Positions 9,897 through 19,281 of a DNA stretch of 64,000 nt are shown piece by piece (the first letter of the stretch is position 1; every line of letters begins with the position of its first letter). The notes beneath the pieces were generated by a model that was given only the letters and a program-made list of their open reading frames with translations, had not been told where the DNA came from and ran no database searches. Location of the stretch: assembly GCF_947495565.1 (NCBI RefSeq), contig NZ_CANLZM010000011.1, positions 124,001 to 188,000 on the forward strand, in the 5' to 3' direction. The position numbers were made by a program, and so were the translations under genes. Source of the stretch: an uncultured Pontibacter sp. (GTDB taxonomy: Bacteria > Bacteroidota > Bacteroidia > Cytophagales > Hymenobacteraceae).

Positions 9897-10174
9897 TTGG
9901 TTTCAAAAGCCATACTTGCTATAGCTATACTTTTCAAGCTGCTGCTGGCAACTTGAACCAAGGCTATACTTGCTAGCTGCTGTTTATCCACGGCTTTACC
10001 ACCTGCTCGTTTCATTTTATACTTTGGTTCCCTCAAGGCGGGGGTAGGGGCCCTCGATAAGGGTATCGCGCTGTGTTCCCTCCTGCCTCCGCTGCGCTGC
10101 GGCTGCCCTTGGCGGGCACCGCATCAATACAAGGCGCTCAACCCAAGGACTGGGGATCATTTCGATAGCCACCT

Positions 10175-10335
10175 CTGACGGAGCTTGAACAGAACTCCCT
10201 CTCCTGTTTTTAGGAGAGGGTGGGGGTGAGGTAAGAATTCCCCGCCTTTGACAAGGAGGGGCAGGGGTGGTTGGACCCGGTACTGCAGAACTGGAGGGTT
10301 GGGGTAGGGTGAAATTAAAGGAGTGGTTGCACCCG
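10175..10335. repeat. Cluster of G-rich imperfect repeats with inverted segments
   Basis: Four related G-rich stretches follow each other: near 10212-10231 (GGAGAGGGTGGGGGTGAGG), 10255-10278 (GGAGGGGCAGGGGTGG), 10292-10310 (GGAGGGTTGGGGTAGGGTG) and 10320-10334. The first is the right arm of a perfect hairpin CCCTCTCCT/AGGAGAGGG (10197-10205 with 10212-10220). Open frames crossing this region look like by-products of the composition. It resembles the small non-coding interspersed repeats of many bacterial genomes, but I cannot check copies elsewhere. Confidence 0.55.
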
Positions 10336-10355
10336 CATTGCAAAATTCCACTAAA

Positions 10356-10391
10356 ACAGAAGAAGCCGTCCATAACTTGGGCGGCTTCTTC
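10356..10391 (-). terminator. Terminator of the M14 peptidase gene
   Basis: The arms AAGAAGCCG (10360-10368) and CGGCTTCTT (10382-10390) pair, extended inwards by TCC/GGG with one G:U pair. Read on the reverse strand the stem is followed by a T-rich tract. It lies about 30 bp beyond the stop codon at 10420. Confidence 0.8.
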
Positions 10392-10419
10392 AACTAATAA
10401 TTCATACTAATACTTTCTC

Positions 10420-13008
10420 TTAATGCGCATCCTCCTCCGCGCGGGCAGAACCGTTGCTGATAATCTGGCCGAAGAAGATACTGTTAAGGAACAGCTTATT
10501 AGTACCGTACCAGAAAGCGCGGAAGTTCGGGTTGTCTGGCATCGCGATCACTTTGCCTGCGCCAACAGAAGATACGTCTACAGCGGCCGTATTTTTTACC
10601 TGCTGCAGGTTAGGCTTTGATATGTAACCGGCCATCAGCGGCTCCGAAGTATACATGACAGGGTTTGCGTACGGGCTTTTCGATCGCTCCATAAACAAGG
10701 TGTTGCTACGGAAAATAGGCAGCTGCGTATCTGTGTAGCCATAAGCCAGCGGGTGCGTCAGGTCCAGTTTCGTTTCGAAGATAGCGCCTCCTATTACTTG
10801 CGCCCCTTCTGTGTTGGCTATATCAGCGTAGGCTTTCTGAGCAACAGTGTCAGGTTTTGTTTCCCTGAAGGTGATGTTGCCTATGCCGTTGCTGGATAGC
10901 CACTTTGCGGCGCTGCCCATACCTATTACTGTGCCGCCCCGCTGCACCCAGCTTCGCAGCTTGTCTTTGGAAACATTGCTGTACGAGCCTTCCGCCATCA
11001 CAAGCACATTATACTTGTCGATGGATGCCCGGTTAAAATCATTCGTCTTGATCAAAACCGGTCGCATACCGAAGCGGTCGTCCATCAGGTGCCATGCCTC
11101 TCCGGCATCGTAGCTATTTACGCCATCGCCAATCAGCATCATAATTTTGGGCTGCTCCAGGCTACGCACCATAGGGCTGCCCAATTTAATGCCTTGCGGG
11201 TTAAAGCCGGTGCTCATGGCGTATACTTGCAGCGCGTTTTTCTGTGCTACTTCTTGCAGCACCTGGTGCAGCTCATCAGCCTTTACCGGCTGGCCAGCCA
11301 CCGGAATAAGTATGGTGCCGTAGTCGTATTGCTTGCCATCTGCGGTGCTAAACTTATCTGTAGCCACGCGCGTCACAATGCCGCGGTCCATCAGTTGGTT
11401 CAGGGCGCGTGGGGCGTAATAGCCGTGCCACTCAAACGTATAAGCGTAGTCGCTTTTGCCTCCCACTATCTTACCTTCCGGAAAGCTCAGGTCTGCTACT
11501 TTCTGCCCCAGCTGCCCGCTTTTGAAGTTTCGGGAGGAGAGAGCTGCGTGCTCCAGGTCAAATGCCAACGGGAAAGTCCAGGCAGAGATGTCGTAGAACA
11601 GGCTATCCTGGAAAGTGGTGCGCTTCTCAAACATTGCCTCAATAAGCCTGTGCTGCGGCTGCTCCATCGGAACAATGTAGGCGTTCTCCGGCGTGTAGGT
11701 CACATTATCAACCTTAAAGCTTTCTTTAGGGCGATATACCTCTATCTGGTGTTGCTTAATGATCTCGGCCAGGTGGTAAGCACGGGCTTTATCTTTTTCG
11801 GAGCCGAATACATAAGCTTTAGTCTTAGATTTTTTGGACTCGTTCACCGCATTTTTGTAGAAGTCGCGCTGGTGCGCCAGCAGTTCTTCGCGCATGGCCT
11901 GCGCCGCCTCCAGCGTAGAGAGGGTAGTGGTAAACTGGTTGCGGATAGTGAACGGGAAGGTCAGCACGCCGTTTGTGCTTTCCTGCGCATGGCCTCTGGA
12001 GCTGGCCTGCTCAAAAAGTATACCTACCGAGCCGTTTACGTCCGGGTAAGTAGAGCCTTTGCCATAGTAAAAGTCGTCGTAACTCTCTTCGGTATAGTAA
12101 AAGGAGCCGATCTTATCCAGTGCCTTGGCGTGGTAAGTGCCTATCTTCTGCGTCAGTTTAAAGTTGCTCTCCGGGGTAAGCGGGTTGTTGCGGCTCGGGA
12201 TGCCGGGCTGAAAGAAGAAGGTGGCGTTGGTGCCCATTTCATGGTGATCGGTCAGTACGTTTGGCTTCCACTCGTGGAACTTCGCCAGCCTGCCTTTCGA
12301 CTCCGGGTGCTGCAGCGGCAGCCAGTCGCGGTTCAGGTCAAACCAGTAGTGGTTGGTGCGGCCGCGCGGCCATACTTCGTCAAACTCGGCGCTGTTAGCG
12401 TCGGTAACAAGATTCTTGCTGCGGTGCGTGTTTACCCAGCTCGCAAAGCGGTTCAGGCCGTCCGGGTTAATAGATGGGTCTATCAGAATCACCGTTTCAT
12501 CCAGCAGCTTTTCTATTTCCGGGCCTTGCGCTGCCGCCAGGTGGTACACAGCCAGCAGCGAGGCGTTGCTGCCGCTCGGCTCGTTGCCGTGCACGCTATA
12601 GCCCATCCAAACCACAGCCGGCATATCCTTCAGGTTAAGCTTGCCAGACTCGGCAGGGTTGGTCAGCTGCACGTGCTGCTGCTTTATCTGCTCTATGTTC
12701 TGGTGGTTTTTAGGCGATGTAACCGTAAGCAGGTAGAGCGGGCGGTTTTCGTGGGTGCGGCCATACTCTATTATGCTGATGCGGTCGGAGAGACTGGCCA
12801 TCTGGCGCATGTACATGGCCAGTTGGTCGTGGCTCACGTGCCACTCGCCTACGTTATAGCCCAGTATGTCTGCTGGCGTTGGTATGCTGCTGTTATAAGA
12901 TACCTCAGCAGGCAGGTAATAGGAGAGTGGGGTTTCGGTCTGCTGGGCCTCTGCCAGTGGGCCAAAGCCCAGCAAAGCCGCCACAGCAAGTACACGTAGG
13001 TTTCTCAT
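10420..13008 (-). CDS. Secreted M14-family zinc carboxypeptidase
   Basis: 862-residue protein with an N-terminal signal peptide (about 1-21, ending AEAQ). The M14 fold covers roughly residues 50-380: zinc ligands H140 and E143 in VHGNEPSG, NPDG at 181-184, the substrate-binding Asn-Arg pair in FDLNRD (about 223-228) and a later zinc-ligand histidine in TDHHEMG (255-256). The family cleaves C-terminal residues or peptide crosslinks from proteins or peptidoglycan. The remaining 480 residues form a long C-terminal region, including a glutamine amidotransferase-like stretch (about 630-700), whose role I cannot state. It is probably periplasmic or secreted and stands as a single-gene unit with its own terminator. 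The substrate is not predictable here. Confidence 0.9.
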   Translation of the reverse strand: MRNLRVLAVAALLGFGPLAEAQQTETPLSYYLPAEVSYNSSIPTPADILGYNVGEWHVSHDQLAMYMRQMASLSDRISIIEYGRTHENRPLYLLTVTSPKNHQNIEQIKQQHVQLTNPAESGKLNLKDMPAVVWMGYSVHGNEPSGSNASLLAVYHLAAAQGPEIEKLLDETVILIDPSINPDGLNRFASWVNTHRSKNLVTDANSAEFDEVWPRGRTNHYWFDLNRDWLPLQHPESKGRLAKFHEWKPNVLTDHHEMGTNATFFFQPGIPSRNNPLTPESNFKLTQKIGTYHAKALDKIGSFYYTEESYDDFYYGKGSTYPDVNGSVGILFEQASSRGHAQESTNGVLTFPFTIRNQFTTTLSTLEAAQAMREELLAHQRDFYKNAVNESKKSKTKAYVFGSEKDKARAYHLAEIIKQHQIEVYRPKESFKVDNVTYTPENAYIVPMEQPQHRLIEAMFEKRTTFQDSLFYDISAWTFPLAFDLEHAALSSRNFKSGQLGQKVADLSFPEGKIVGGKSDYAYTFEWHGYYAPRALNQLMDRGIVTRVATDKFSTADGKQYDYGTILIPVAGQPVKADELHQVLQEVAQKNALQVYAMSTGFNPQGIKLGSPMVRSLEQPKIMMLIGDGVNSYDAGEAWHLMDDRFGMRPVLIKTNDFNRASIDKYNVLVMAEGSYSNVSKDKLRSWVQRGGTVIGMGSAAKWLSSNGIGNITFRETKPDTVAQKAYADIANTEGAQVIGGAIFETKLDLTHPLAYGYTDTQLPIFRSNTLFMERSKSPYANPVMYTSEPLMAGYISKPNLQQVKNTAAVDVSSVGAGKVIAMPDNPNFRAFWYGTNKLFLNSIFFGQIISNGSARAEEDAH

Positions 13009-13307
13009 GCGTAAAGGTGAAGAATAGGTTAGATTTAGATTTATGTTGTACCTGCAATTTCCTGTTTTAAGCAGGCTTTTGCAAATATTAGGGAGCTGAG
13101 TTATAGATGATTTTGTAGAGATAGCTTAAAAACTGCTCAAACCATTCCCTTCACCATCGCTCCGGAAAACACATTAGGCAGTGCTTCTACCAGCAAGACG
13201 AGCAACAGCAGGTTCTGTGTTTTGGCTAAAGGCGGAACATGTGTATGGCTCGGCCAAAACAAAGTATAAATCAGCGTTGGCTGCCGGACTATGTTATACT
13301 ATAGGAC
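13009..13307. other. Intergenic region, 299 bp
   Basis: It contains the upstream region of the M14 gene and the 3' side of the PepSY gene. An 8-bp inverted repeat GTTTTGGC/GCCAAAAC (13219-13226 with 13253-13260) has no T run and is not a convincing terminator. AAGTATA occurs at 13262-13268. I found no gene. Confidence 0.4.
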
Positions 13308-14087
13308 TTAAACCAGCGCCTTCGGCTTGGGTGAGCCCGCTTGCCTGGCTTTTCTTCTCCCTCCCCGGAAGCTTATAAAGTATAAACCGAAGCCTGAAAG
13401 TATGGTAACGAGCCCCACCACAGAGAACAGGCGCAGCAGCAGGTTGCCAAAATTGTCGCGGCCCTGGTAATCCATGGTGTGCAGCATCCACAGGAAATCG
13501 AACACGCGCCACTTGTTGTTTCGGAAGCTGGTTACCTCGCCCCGGTCGGCGGCCACATATACGGTGGTGTTGGTTGGGTGCTGCATGGTGACGGCATAAG
13601 CCGGCAATGCGCCCTGACGGTATTCGTGGTGGTTGCCGGTAGCGCCAGCTGTTAAATACTCTACCTGCGTTACCTCTGCGGGCTCATTAAAGCTGTTTTG
13701 CGCCATCTGCACCGCTTCCTGCTCTGTAATGGCCTCGCGGAGCTGGCCTGTGGCGGCTACAGCCAGTTGCGTAACAGGTATGGCATGGCCCGCTTCATTT
13801 ACAAAGTATACAACCTGGTAGTGCGGCTCGCCCAGCACATCCACCAAACGCACTGATTTAACTGAATCTGCCTGCGGAAGCTTTGCCAGCACTGTAGCAG
13901 GCGATACCAACTCCATGGCTGCATTAAAGTTTGCAGGTGCTTTTCGCTGAAAGTCGCCATGTATTTCATCAATATCTGACCAACTAAAGTATAAACCGCC
14001 CGCCGTCCAGAGTACAAACTGTATTCCTGTGATTAAGCCCAGGTAGCGGTGCGCCTTGCGAATGAAAAGATGCGTACGACGATTCAT
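13308..14087 (-). CDS. PepSY domain membrane protein
   Basis: 259-residue protein with an N-terminal transmembrane segment (about residues 14-36) in the context HRYLGLITGIQFVLWTAGGLYFSW, a periplasmic PepSY-like region (about 60-200) and a second membrane segment (about 220-243) after the FDFLWMLHTMDY motif. The His-rich helix starts and the DFLWMLHTMDY stretch are typical of PepSY-associated transmembrane proteins. Members are found in iron-uptake or metal-reductase contexts and as protease-inhibitor-like modules, but no neighbour here fixes the role. No recognisable promoter or terminator was seen. Confidence 0.8.
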   Translation of the reverse strand: MNRRTHLFIRKAHRYLGLITGIQFVLWTAGGLYFSWSDIDEIHGDFQRKAPANFNAAMELVSPATVLAKLPQADSVKSVRLVDVLGEPHYQVVYFVNEAGHAIPVTQLAVAATGQLREAITEQEAVQMAQNSFNEPAEVTQVEYLTAGATGNHHEYRQGALPAYAVTMQHPTNTTVYVAADRGEVTSFRNNKWRVFDFLWMLHTMDYQGRDNFGNLLLRLFSVVGLVTILSGFGLYFISFRGGRRKARQAGSPKPKALV

Positions 14088-14607
14088 GTTGTTTTAATGC
14101 AATTTTTAGTGGCCATAAGTATGCCTGAGGCTGATTAAGCTGCTAATATAGCCAGATAGCTGTAAAAGAGCATCTTAACACATGTTAAAATTAGTGCAAT
14201 TTTAGAATGTTATATATAATTTATATAATAAATAATTAAGATCTGGTGCAACAATTTATACTTGGCAAAGTATATTTTATTTGAATAGTAAAGTTTATTA
14301 TTAAAATAGATCATTAATACATATGTATTTTACAATATATAACAGACGCAGCACTCCTTAAAGCCAGCAGATGTGAAGTAGCCTTTAAAATTCATTTTTT
14401 CCCGCGCTTCTTTCACTCTTTTAAAGCAGGTTAATTGTGTTTAGCCTGTCTGCAATATGGTTTTAGCTTTTAAAAACGGCTAATAGACCTATTGCAAAGT
14501 CTTGTTTTGCCCTACTGTAAAGTTACAAGCTTTCGTTCCTCCTGACCTTTATGAAAACCCAAGGCCAAAACGGCGCAGCCTTAAACCCAAACCTTATCCC
14601 AAAGTTT
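14088..14607. other. AT-rich intergenic region, 520 bp
   Basis: This is a divergent region between the PepSY gene and the first of two paralogous T9SS cargo genes. It carries a palindrome TATACTT-GGCA-AAGTATA (14257-14274), a 7-bp inverted repeat around 14186-14204, and the 14-mer AGTGCAATTTTAGA (14193-14206), which recurs upstream of the second paralog (16917-16930). The promoter of the cargo gene should lie here, but I could not assign it. Confidence 0.5.
14257..14274. repeat. Palindrome TATACTT-N4-AAGTATA
   Basis: Two 7-bp arms (14257-14263 and 14268-14274) are exact reverse complements around GGCA. It lies 334 bp upstream of the chosen start of the first T9SS cargo gene. Confidence 0.6.
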
Positions 14608-16719
14608 ATGAAACAACGTTTTACTCATTTGATTGCCAAAGCTGTAAACACCCGATTTGGCAAGGCCTACTTTACCAGTTGCTTGCTTCTCCTGTTCCTG
14701 ATGATGGGGCATGTGGTTTGGGGGCAAAGTATAACTTCTATAAGCCCAACCTGTGCCACAGTAAACCAAAGTATTAATTTAACCATTCAGGGAAGCTTTA
14801 ATAATAGAGCTAATAGTAACTATATTCAATTTTCCCGCGATAGTGAATTTAATACATTTATTGAAGTTGGGCCTTTTAGTTCTCCTAGTCAGGCATCTGT
14901 GACAGGTGTACCTGTTCCTACTAATTATCTTTCTACTCCGGGCACGATCTATATTAGGGCTCGCGTACGGAATGGTAACAGTGCTAACTTTACTATAGGA
15001 AGTGCAGTGACATTGCCTGTTTACCTATTGCCTACACAACCTAGCCCGATCAGCGGTCCAGCAACCGTCTGCTCCGGCTCGTCAGTAACGTATAGTGTAA
15101 CACAGGTAACAGGAGTAAATTATCAGTGGACAGTTCCAGAGGGAGCCACAGTAGTTGGCAGTTCAAATACAAACAGCATCACGTATAACTTTGGAGCAAA
15201 CGCGGAACCAGGCCAACGTACTATATCCGTAGCAGCGGTAAATGCTTGTGGTACAGCGGGTACTCCGAGAGAAAGAACTATTATAGTTAATGCTACGCCA
15301 GCAGCACCTACTATGATTTCAAACGAAAGATGCGGCCCTGGGTTTATCCCTTTAAGCGTTGCTAATCCTCAACCCGGCTATACTTATTTCTGGTATGATG
15401 CAGATGGCGATCTTGTGTATACAGATACAGATCCCAGTGAATCCTCTGTGTACACACCATTCTTAGAAGATGATGCTGTTTTTTATGTATCAGCTGTAAA
15501 TACCTCGGGTGGTGGATGTATAAGTGGTCAAACACCAGTAACAGCTATCATTATTCCGTTAGCTACTTCTACAATAGAAGCTGAACCTGAAGGTGCTCAA
15601 TGTGCGTTTGGGGATAATACTCCAGTGGTGTTCGTTCTAACAGGAGAATTAGAAAATGCTGATACACCAGCATGGGAAATTGTAGCAGGAGAAAATATAG
15701 CAACTTTAACTGTTGATGGAGGAAATCCTCAAGTCGCTACGTTAGAAGTAAATAGCAGTGGTACAGTAACTGTACGATTTTCTGGGCAAAGCTTGAATGA
15801 AAGTTGTGGCGAAACTGCTCAGACACTTGACATAGTTGTTAATCCTCTTATTACAACCACAGCTGAATTTGAGACAGATGTGCCTATAACAATTGGGGAG
15901 GCCGTTACATTTACAGCTTTATCAAATATTATTGATAATGATGATGCTGTTTTGTACCAGTGGTATATACGGCAAGGTACAGGCCCCTATTCACCCCAAG
16001 GAGGTTTAGTGGATGAAAACACTTTCACGATTGAAGAGGTACCAGAAGATTTATCTGGAGTGCGTGTTGATATTGTTACAGAGGAGGGAGTATGTTACAC
16101 AGAATTGAACAGCAGTGGAGGCTTTACTTATTACACGCTTGAATCTGGTGCGCTAACACCGCTCCCGGTAGAAATCATCTACTTTAACGCGGCCAAGCAG
16201 GGGCACAACGTGCTGCTGGAGTGGGCCACCGCCTCCGAAGAGAACAATATGGGCTTTGAAGTGCAGGTGTCGCAAGACGGGTTTAATTTCCGGAAGCTAA
16301 GCTTCGTGCCAACCAAAAACGGTAACACTTCGCAGAAGCAACTATACCAATACACCGACAAAGAGAACGGCAAGCACGGTACCCGCTACTACCGCCTGAA
16401 GCAGCTTGATGAAGATGGCAGGTTTGAGTATTTTAATACTAAAGCGGTAACCTTCAGCGAAGTAGCCAGCCAGGTAAAAGCGTTTCCGAACCCTTTCTCC
16501 GACGAAATAACCTTAGACATTGCAGTGGATAAAGGTGGTGTAGCGGCGATAACGATGTACAATACTGCCGGAAGAAAGGTAGCTGAGCAAGTTATAAACA
16601 TAGATAAAGGATTTAATACCAATAAACTCAAGCCAGATGCTACTCTCCCTCCGGGCATGTACTTCGTGAAGGTTTATGTAGATGGGAAGCTGTACAACTT
16701 GAAGCTATTGAAGAAATAA
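14608..16719 (+). CDS. Secreted multidomain protein with T9SS type A sorting domain (paralog 1)
   Basis: 703 residues from ATG 14608. I prefer this start over the upstream in-frame ATG at 14551 because it begins a signal peptide (MKQRFTHL..., hydrophobic LLLLFLMMGHVVW) and because the bases and residues around it match the start of the paralog at 17237 (MKRNFTQF). After the signal come an IPT/TIG-like module (about 40-140), PKD- and Ig-like modules (about 145-430), a linker with SNIIDNDD, then the LPVEIIYFNA...EWATASEENN module and the type A tail (NPFSDE, then GMYFVKVYVDGK, ending KLLKK). It should be exported by T9SS and attached to or released from the surface. Its ligand or activity is unknown. 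The body is more AT-rich than its C-terminal module. Confidence 0.85.
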   Translation: MKQRFTHLIAKAVNTRFGKAYFTSCLLLLFLMMGHVVWGQSITSISPTCATVNQSINLTIQGSFNNRANSNYIQFSRDSEFNTFIEVGPFSSPSQASVTGVPVPTNYLSTPGTIYIRARVRNGNSANFTIGSAVTLPVYLLPTQPSPISGPATVCSGSSVTYSVTQVTGVNYQWTVPEGATVVGSSNTNSITYNFGANAEPGQRTISVAAVNACGTAGTPRERTIIVNATPAAPTMISNERCGPGFIPLSVANPQPGYTYFWYDADGDLVYTDTDPSESSVYTPFLEDDAVFYVSAVNTSGGGCISGQTPVTAIIIPLATSTIEAEPEGAQCAFGDNTPVVFVLTGELENADTPAWEIVAGENIATLTVDGGNPQVATLEVNSSGTVTVRFSGQSLNESCGETAQTLDIVVNPLITTTAEFETDVPITIGEAVTFTALSNIIDNDDAVLYQWYIRQGTGPYSPQGGLVDENTFTIEEVPEDLSGVRVDIVTEEGVCYTELNSSGGFTYYTLESGALTPLPVEIIYFNAAKQGHNVLLEWATASEENNMGFEVQVSQDGFNFRKLSFVPTKNGNTSQKQLYQYTDKENGKHGTRYYRLKQLDEDGRFEYFNTKAVTFSEVASQVKAFPNPFSDEITLDIAVDKGGVAAITMYNTAGRKVAEQVINIDKGFNTNKLKPDATLPPGMYFVKVYVDGKLYNLKLLKK

Positions 16720-16743
16720 AGTAAATAATAGGGTTTAAAGCTG

Positions 16744-16775
16744 AAAGAGCCGGGTATATTACCCGGCTCTTTTTA
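16744..16775 (+). terminator. Rho-independent terminator after paralog 1
   Basis: A perfect 12-bp stem AAAGAGCCGGGT/ACCCGGCTCTTT (16744-16755 with 16761-16772), a 5-nt loop and a T-rich tail. Its arms resemble the terminator of paralog 2. Confidence 0.9.
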
Positions 16776-17236
16776 TTTTTTTAAATATTTTTTGATACAA
16801 TTTAACATTGGGTATTTATGAGAATTAAATAAGCTATATATAGCTTTTAATATACAAACGCTCAGCTAAATAGCTATTGATCTTAAGTATTAATAGATTT
16901 TGTTTTTCCCAGTTTCAGTGCAATTTTAGATTGGTTGCATGTAAAAAACAATTTTACCTGTATATGCAGTATCATTTTTTTGCTTTATACTTGCAATGAT
17001 ATATAGAATGTTTCTGTTAATAATAGGTAAATTTTCAGGGTGGCAGAGGCTGGAAGAAGTGCAAATTAATACCGCCAGCACTAACAGCTAATTTTACACT
17101 TTATAAGACTGGTATAATTCATTTTTAAAATAGCACGCTAAAAGCGTGGGTGGATTTTTATTGCCTAAAAAGTACAGAAACATTAAGCCTGATAACATAC
17201 AAACCTATACAACCATAACCCTATAAACCCTTATTT
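16776..17236. other. AT-rich intergenic region, 461 bp
   Basis: It lies between the two paralogous cargo genes. It carries the 14-mer shared with the upstream region of paralog 1 (16917-16930) and a TTTATACTTGC motif copy near 16984. No open frame or clear promoter pair was recognised. Confidence 0.45.
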
Positions 17237-19231
17237 ATGAAACGAAACTTTACTCAATTTGCCTGCTTGTTCTGGGCGATGTTATTAGTCGCTGTGTTTA
17301 ATGGCGGTTCTGCTGTTGCGCAACAAGTAACAGGTTTTACTTTAGATAAACCCTGTATTGAAACAGGTGATGCTGTTACAATAACTATAAATGGATCAGG
17401 GTTTACCAATGGAAATGGTAATAATGCTGCAAGAGTAGAAGTTAACAATAACGGAGTTACTGTAGTAAGTGTCGTACCTAATAGAATTGTTGCAACCACA
17501 ACGGCAGAAGTGATGAATACAGCAGGTCAAAAGACTATAAGACTGTGGCAGAAAGATGGAGGGAACAAGGGGTATTATAATGTAGGTACGTTTACAGTTT
17601 ATCCACCTACTTCTGCTCCATCAGTAGTTAACGGCCAAAACTGCGGCGAAGGTACTGTAACACTTACTGCCTCTGGCGCTCCTAGTGACGGTAGTTATAG
17701 ATGGTATACGATGCCAACAGGAGGCACTGCTATCACCGGAGCAACGGGAGCTAACTATACTACGTCCTCTTTGACAAAAAGCACAACGTATTATGTCGCA
17801 GCTGTTCCTGCGACTGGCTGTGAAAGCTCAAGAGTGCCTGTAGAAGCAATCATTAACAATATTCCTGCTGCTCCATCAGTAGTTAACGGAGAGAAATGCG
17901 GGGCAGGCTCCGTGACACTTACTGCCTCTGGCGCCCCTGCTGGTGGAAGTTACAGATGGTATTCAACTAGCAGTTCAATAAATCCTATAGCTAACCAAAC
18001 AACAAGCACCTTTAATACACCTTCCCTTAATAACAGTCGAAACTACTTTGTTAGCATTGTCAGCGCTGCAGGCTGTGAAAGCCCTAGAACTGCAGTGAGA
18101 GCTACAATCAAACAAGTTCCTACTTTAAGCAGCTCATTAACTCCGGCTGCCATATGCAGCGGTTCCGCATTTAATTACACTCCTACAAGTGCCACAACTG
18201 GTACTACTTTTACCTGGACAAGAGCAGCTATTGGGGGAAATGCAGCTAATAGTGGCTCAGGCTCTATTTCTGAGACTTTAGTCAACACAGGTTCAAACCC
18301 TAATACTGTAACCTATGTTTATACTTTAACTGCCAATGGCTGCAGCAATACTCAGAATGTTACAGTGACAGTTAATAATCCAATCAGAGTAACTGGAGAT
18401 ATTTCTTCTAACCCTGCTGAGCCTAAGATTAATGAAGAAGTAACTTATAGCGTGTCATCAAATATCATTGATAATGCAGATCAGGCATCTATTGAGTGGT
18501 TCATGGTGAAGGGAACTGAGAGAACCGCAATTGATAGAACTGGTAAAACTTCGGTTACTATTACTCCTACCTCAAAAGAAGAATTCGAAATTGAATGTAT
18601 AGTGCAAGCTAAGTCAGGCACTTGCTACGAGGAGCCTAACAAGACATTTACTACTCAAAGAATCATTCCACTGCCAGTTGAGATCATCTACTTTAACGCA
18701 GCCAAGCAAGGCAAAAACGTGCAGTTGGAGTGGGCCACGGCCTCTGAGGAGCACAACGCAGGCTTTGAGGTGCAGGTGTCGCAAAATGGGTTTGACTTTA
18801 GCCAGCTAGGTTTTGTAGCCACTAAAAACGGCAATACCTCGCAGAAGCAGGTGTACCAGTTTGTTGATGCTGAAAACGGCAAGTACGGCACACGCTACTA
18901 CCGCCTGAAGCAGGTTGATACAGATGGCGCTTTTGAGTACTTCACAACCAAAGCGGTAAGCTTCGGTGAGGTGAGCAGCTACAGCCTGAAAGCTTTTCCG
19001 AATCCGTTTGAAAGTGAAGTGAGCCTGGAGCTGAATGCAGACCAAGCTGGCAAACTGAACGTGCAGGTGCTGGATGCCATGGGTAAATCAGTACAGGCGC
19101 AGCAGATTGAGGTTAGCAAAGGTCACTCTCTGGAGAAAATAATATTAGGGCAGTCTCTGCCACAAGGTATCTATTTCGTACGCACCGAAATGAATGGCAT
19201 CGCCAACAATTTCAAGCTGTTGAAGAAATAG
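17237..19231 (+). CDS. Secreted multidomain protein with T9SS type A sorting domain (paralog 2)
   Basis: 664 residues. Signal peptide about 1-28 (ending SAVAQ), an IPT/TIG-like module (about 30-125), two tandem Ig-like modules that are near copies of each other (about 130-210 and 213-295; both contain APSVVNG..CG.G.VTLTASGAP), a PKD-like module (about 300-385), a linker with SNIIDNAD, the LPVEIIYFNAAKQGKN...EWATASEEHN module and a type A sorting tail (FPNPFESEV, GIYFVRTEM, ending KLLKK). It is a paralog of the preceding gene, with which it shares the linker, the C-terminal modules and the 3' untranslated region, while the ligand-binding modules differ. Predicted to be a T9SS cargo; function otherwise unknown. 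Confidence 0.85.
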   Translation: MKRNFTQFACLFWAMLLVAVFNGGSAVAQQVTGFTLDKPCIETGDAVTITINGSGFTNGNGNNAARVEVNNNGVTVVSVVPNRIVATTTAEVMNTAGQKTIRLWQKDGGNKGYYNVGTFTVYPPTSAPSVVNGQNCGEGTVTLTASGAPSDGSYRWYTMPTGGTAITGATGANYTTSSLTKSTTYYVAAVPATGCESSRVPVEAIINNIPAAPSVVNGEKCGAGSVTLTASGAPAGGSYRWYSTSSSINPIANQTTSTFNTPSLNNSRNYFVSIVSAAGCESPRTAVRATIKQVPTLSSSLTPAAICSGSAFNYTPTSATTGTTFTWTRAAIGGNAANSGSGSISETLVNTGSNPNTVTYVYTLTANGCSNTQNVTVTVNNPIRVTGDISSNPAEPKINEEVTYSVSSNIIDNADQASIEWFMVKGTERTAIDRTGKTSVTITPTSKEEFEIECIVQAKSGTCYEEPNKTFTTQRIIPLPVEIIYFNAAKQGKNVQLEWATASEEHNAGFEVQVSQNGFDFSQLGFVATKNGNTSQKQVYQFVDAENGKYGTRYYRLKQVDTDGAFEYFTTKAVSFGEVSSYSLKAFPNPFESEVSLELNADQAGKLNVQVLDAMGKSVQAQQIEVSKGHSLEKIILGQSLPQGIYFVRTEMNGIANNFKLLKK

Positions 19232-19250
19232 AGTAATAGGGTTTAAAGAA

Positions 19251-19281
19251 AAAAGAGCCGGGCAACTTGCCCGGCTTTTTA
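19251..19281 (+). terminator. Rho-independent terminator after paralog 2
   Basis: Stem AGCCGGGC/GCCCGGCT (19256-19263 with 19269-19276), an upstream A run and a downstream T run. It follows the string AATAGGGTTTAAAG, which is also found after paralog 1. Confidence 0.9.

Larger units (their letters stand above)
9819..10355. other. Non-coding spacer of about 540 bp
   Basis: This stretch lies between the terminator of the adhesin unit and that of the reverse-strand peptidase gene. It contains the REP-like palindromes (9850-9896), several TATACTT copies (9925, 9972 and about 10016) and the G-rich repeat cluster. A GC-rich segment at 10030-10160 has no feature I can name. I see no credible gene. 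Confidence 0.5.

Noticed and set aside
10017-10373. A 118-codon reverse frame over the G-rich repeats
   Set aside because: Its content is low-complexity Pro/Ser/Arg from the repeats, with no sign of a real protein.
11089-12999. A 636-codon open frame on the strand opposite the M14 peptidase gene
   Set aside because: It has no family signature and mirrors the codon pattern of the well-supported peptidase, so it is a by-product of that gene's GC-rich third positions.
13219-13260. Terminator for the PepSY gene
   Set aside because: The inverted repeat is only 8 bp with a 26-nt gap and no T run.
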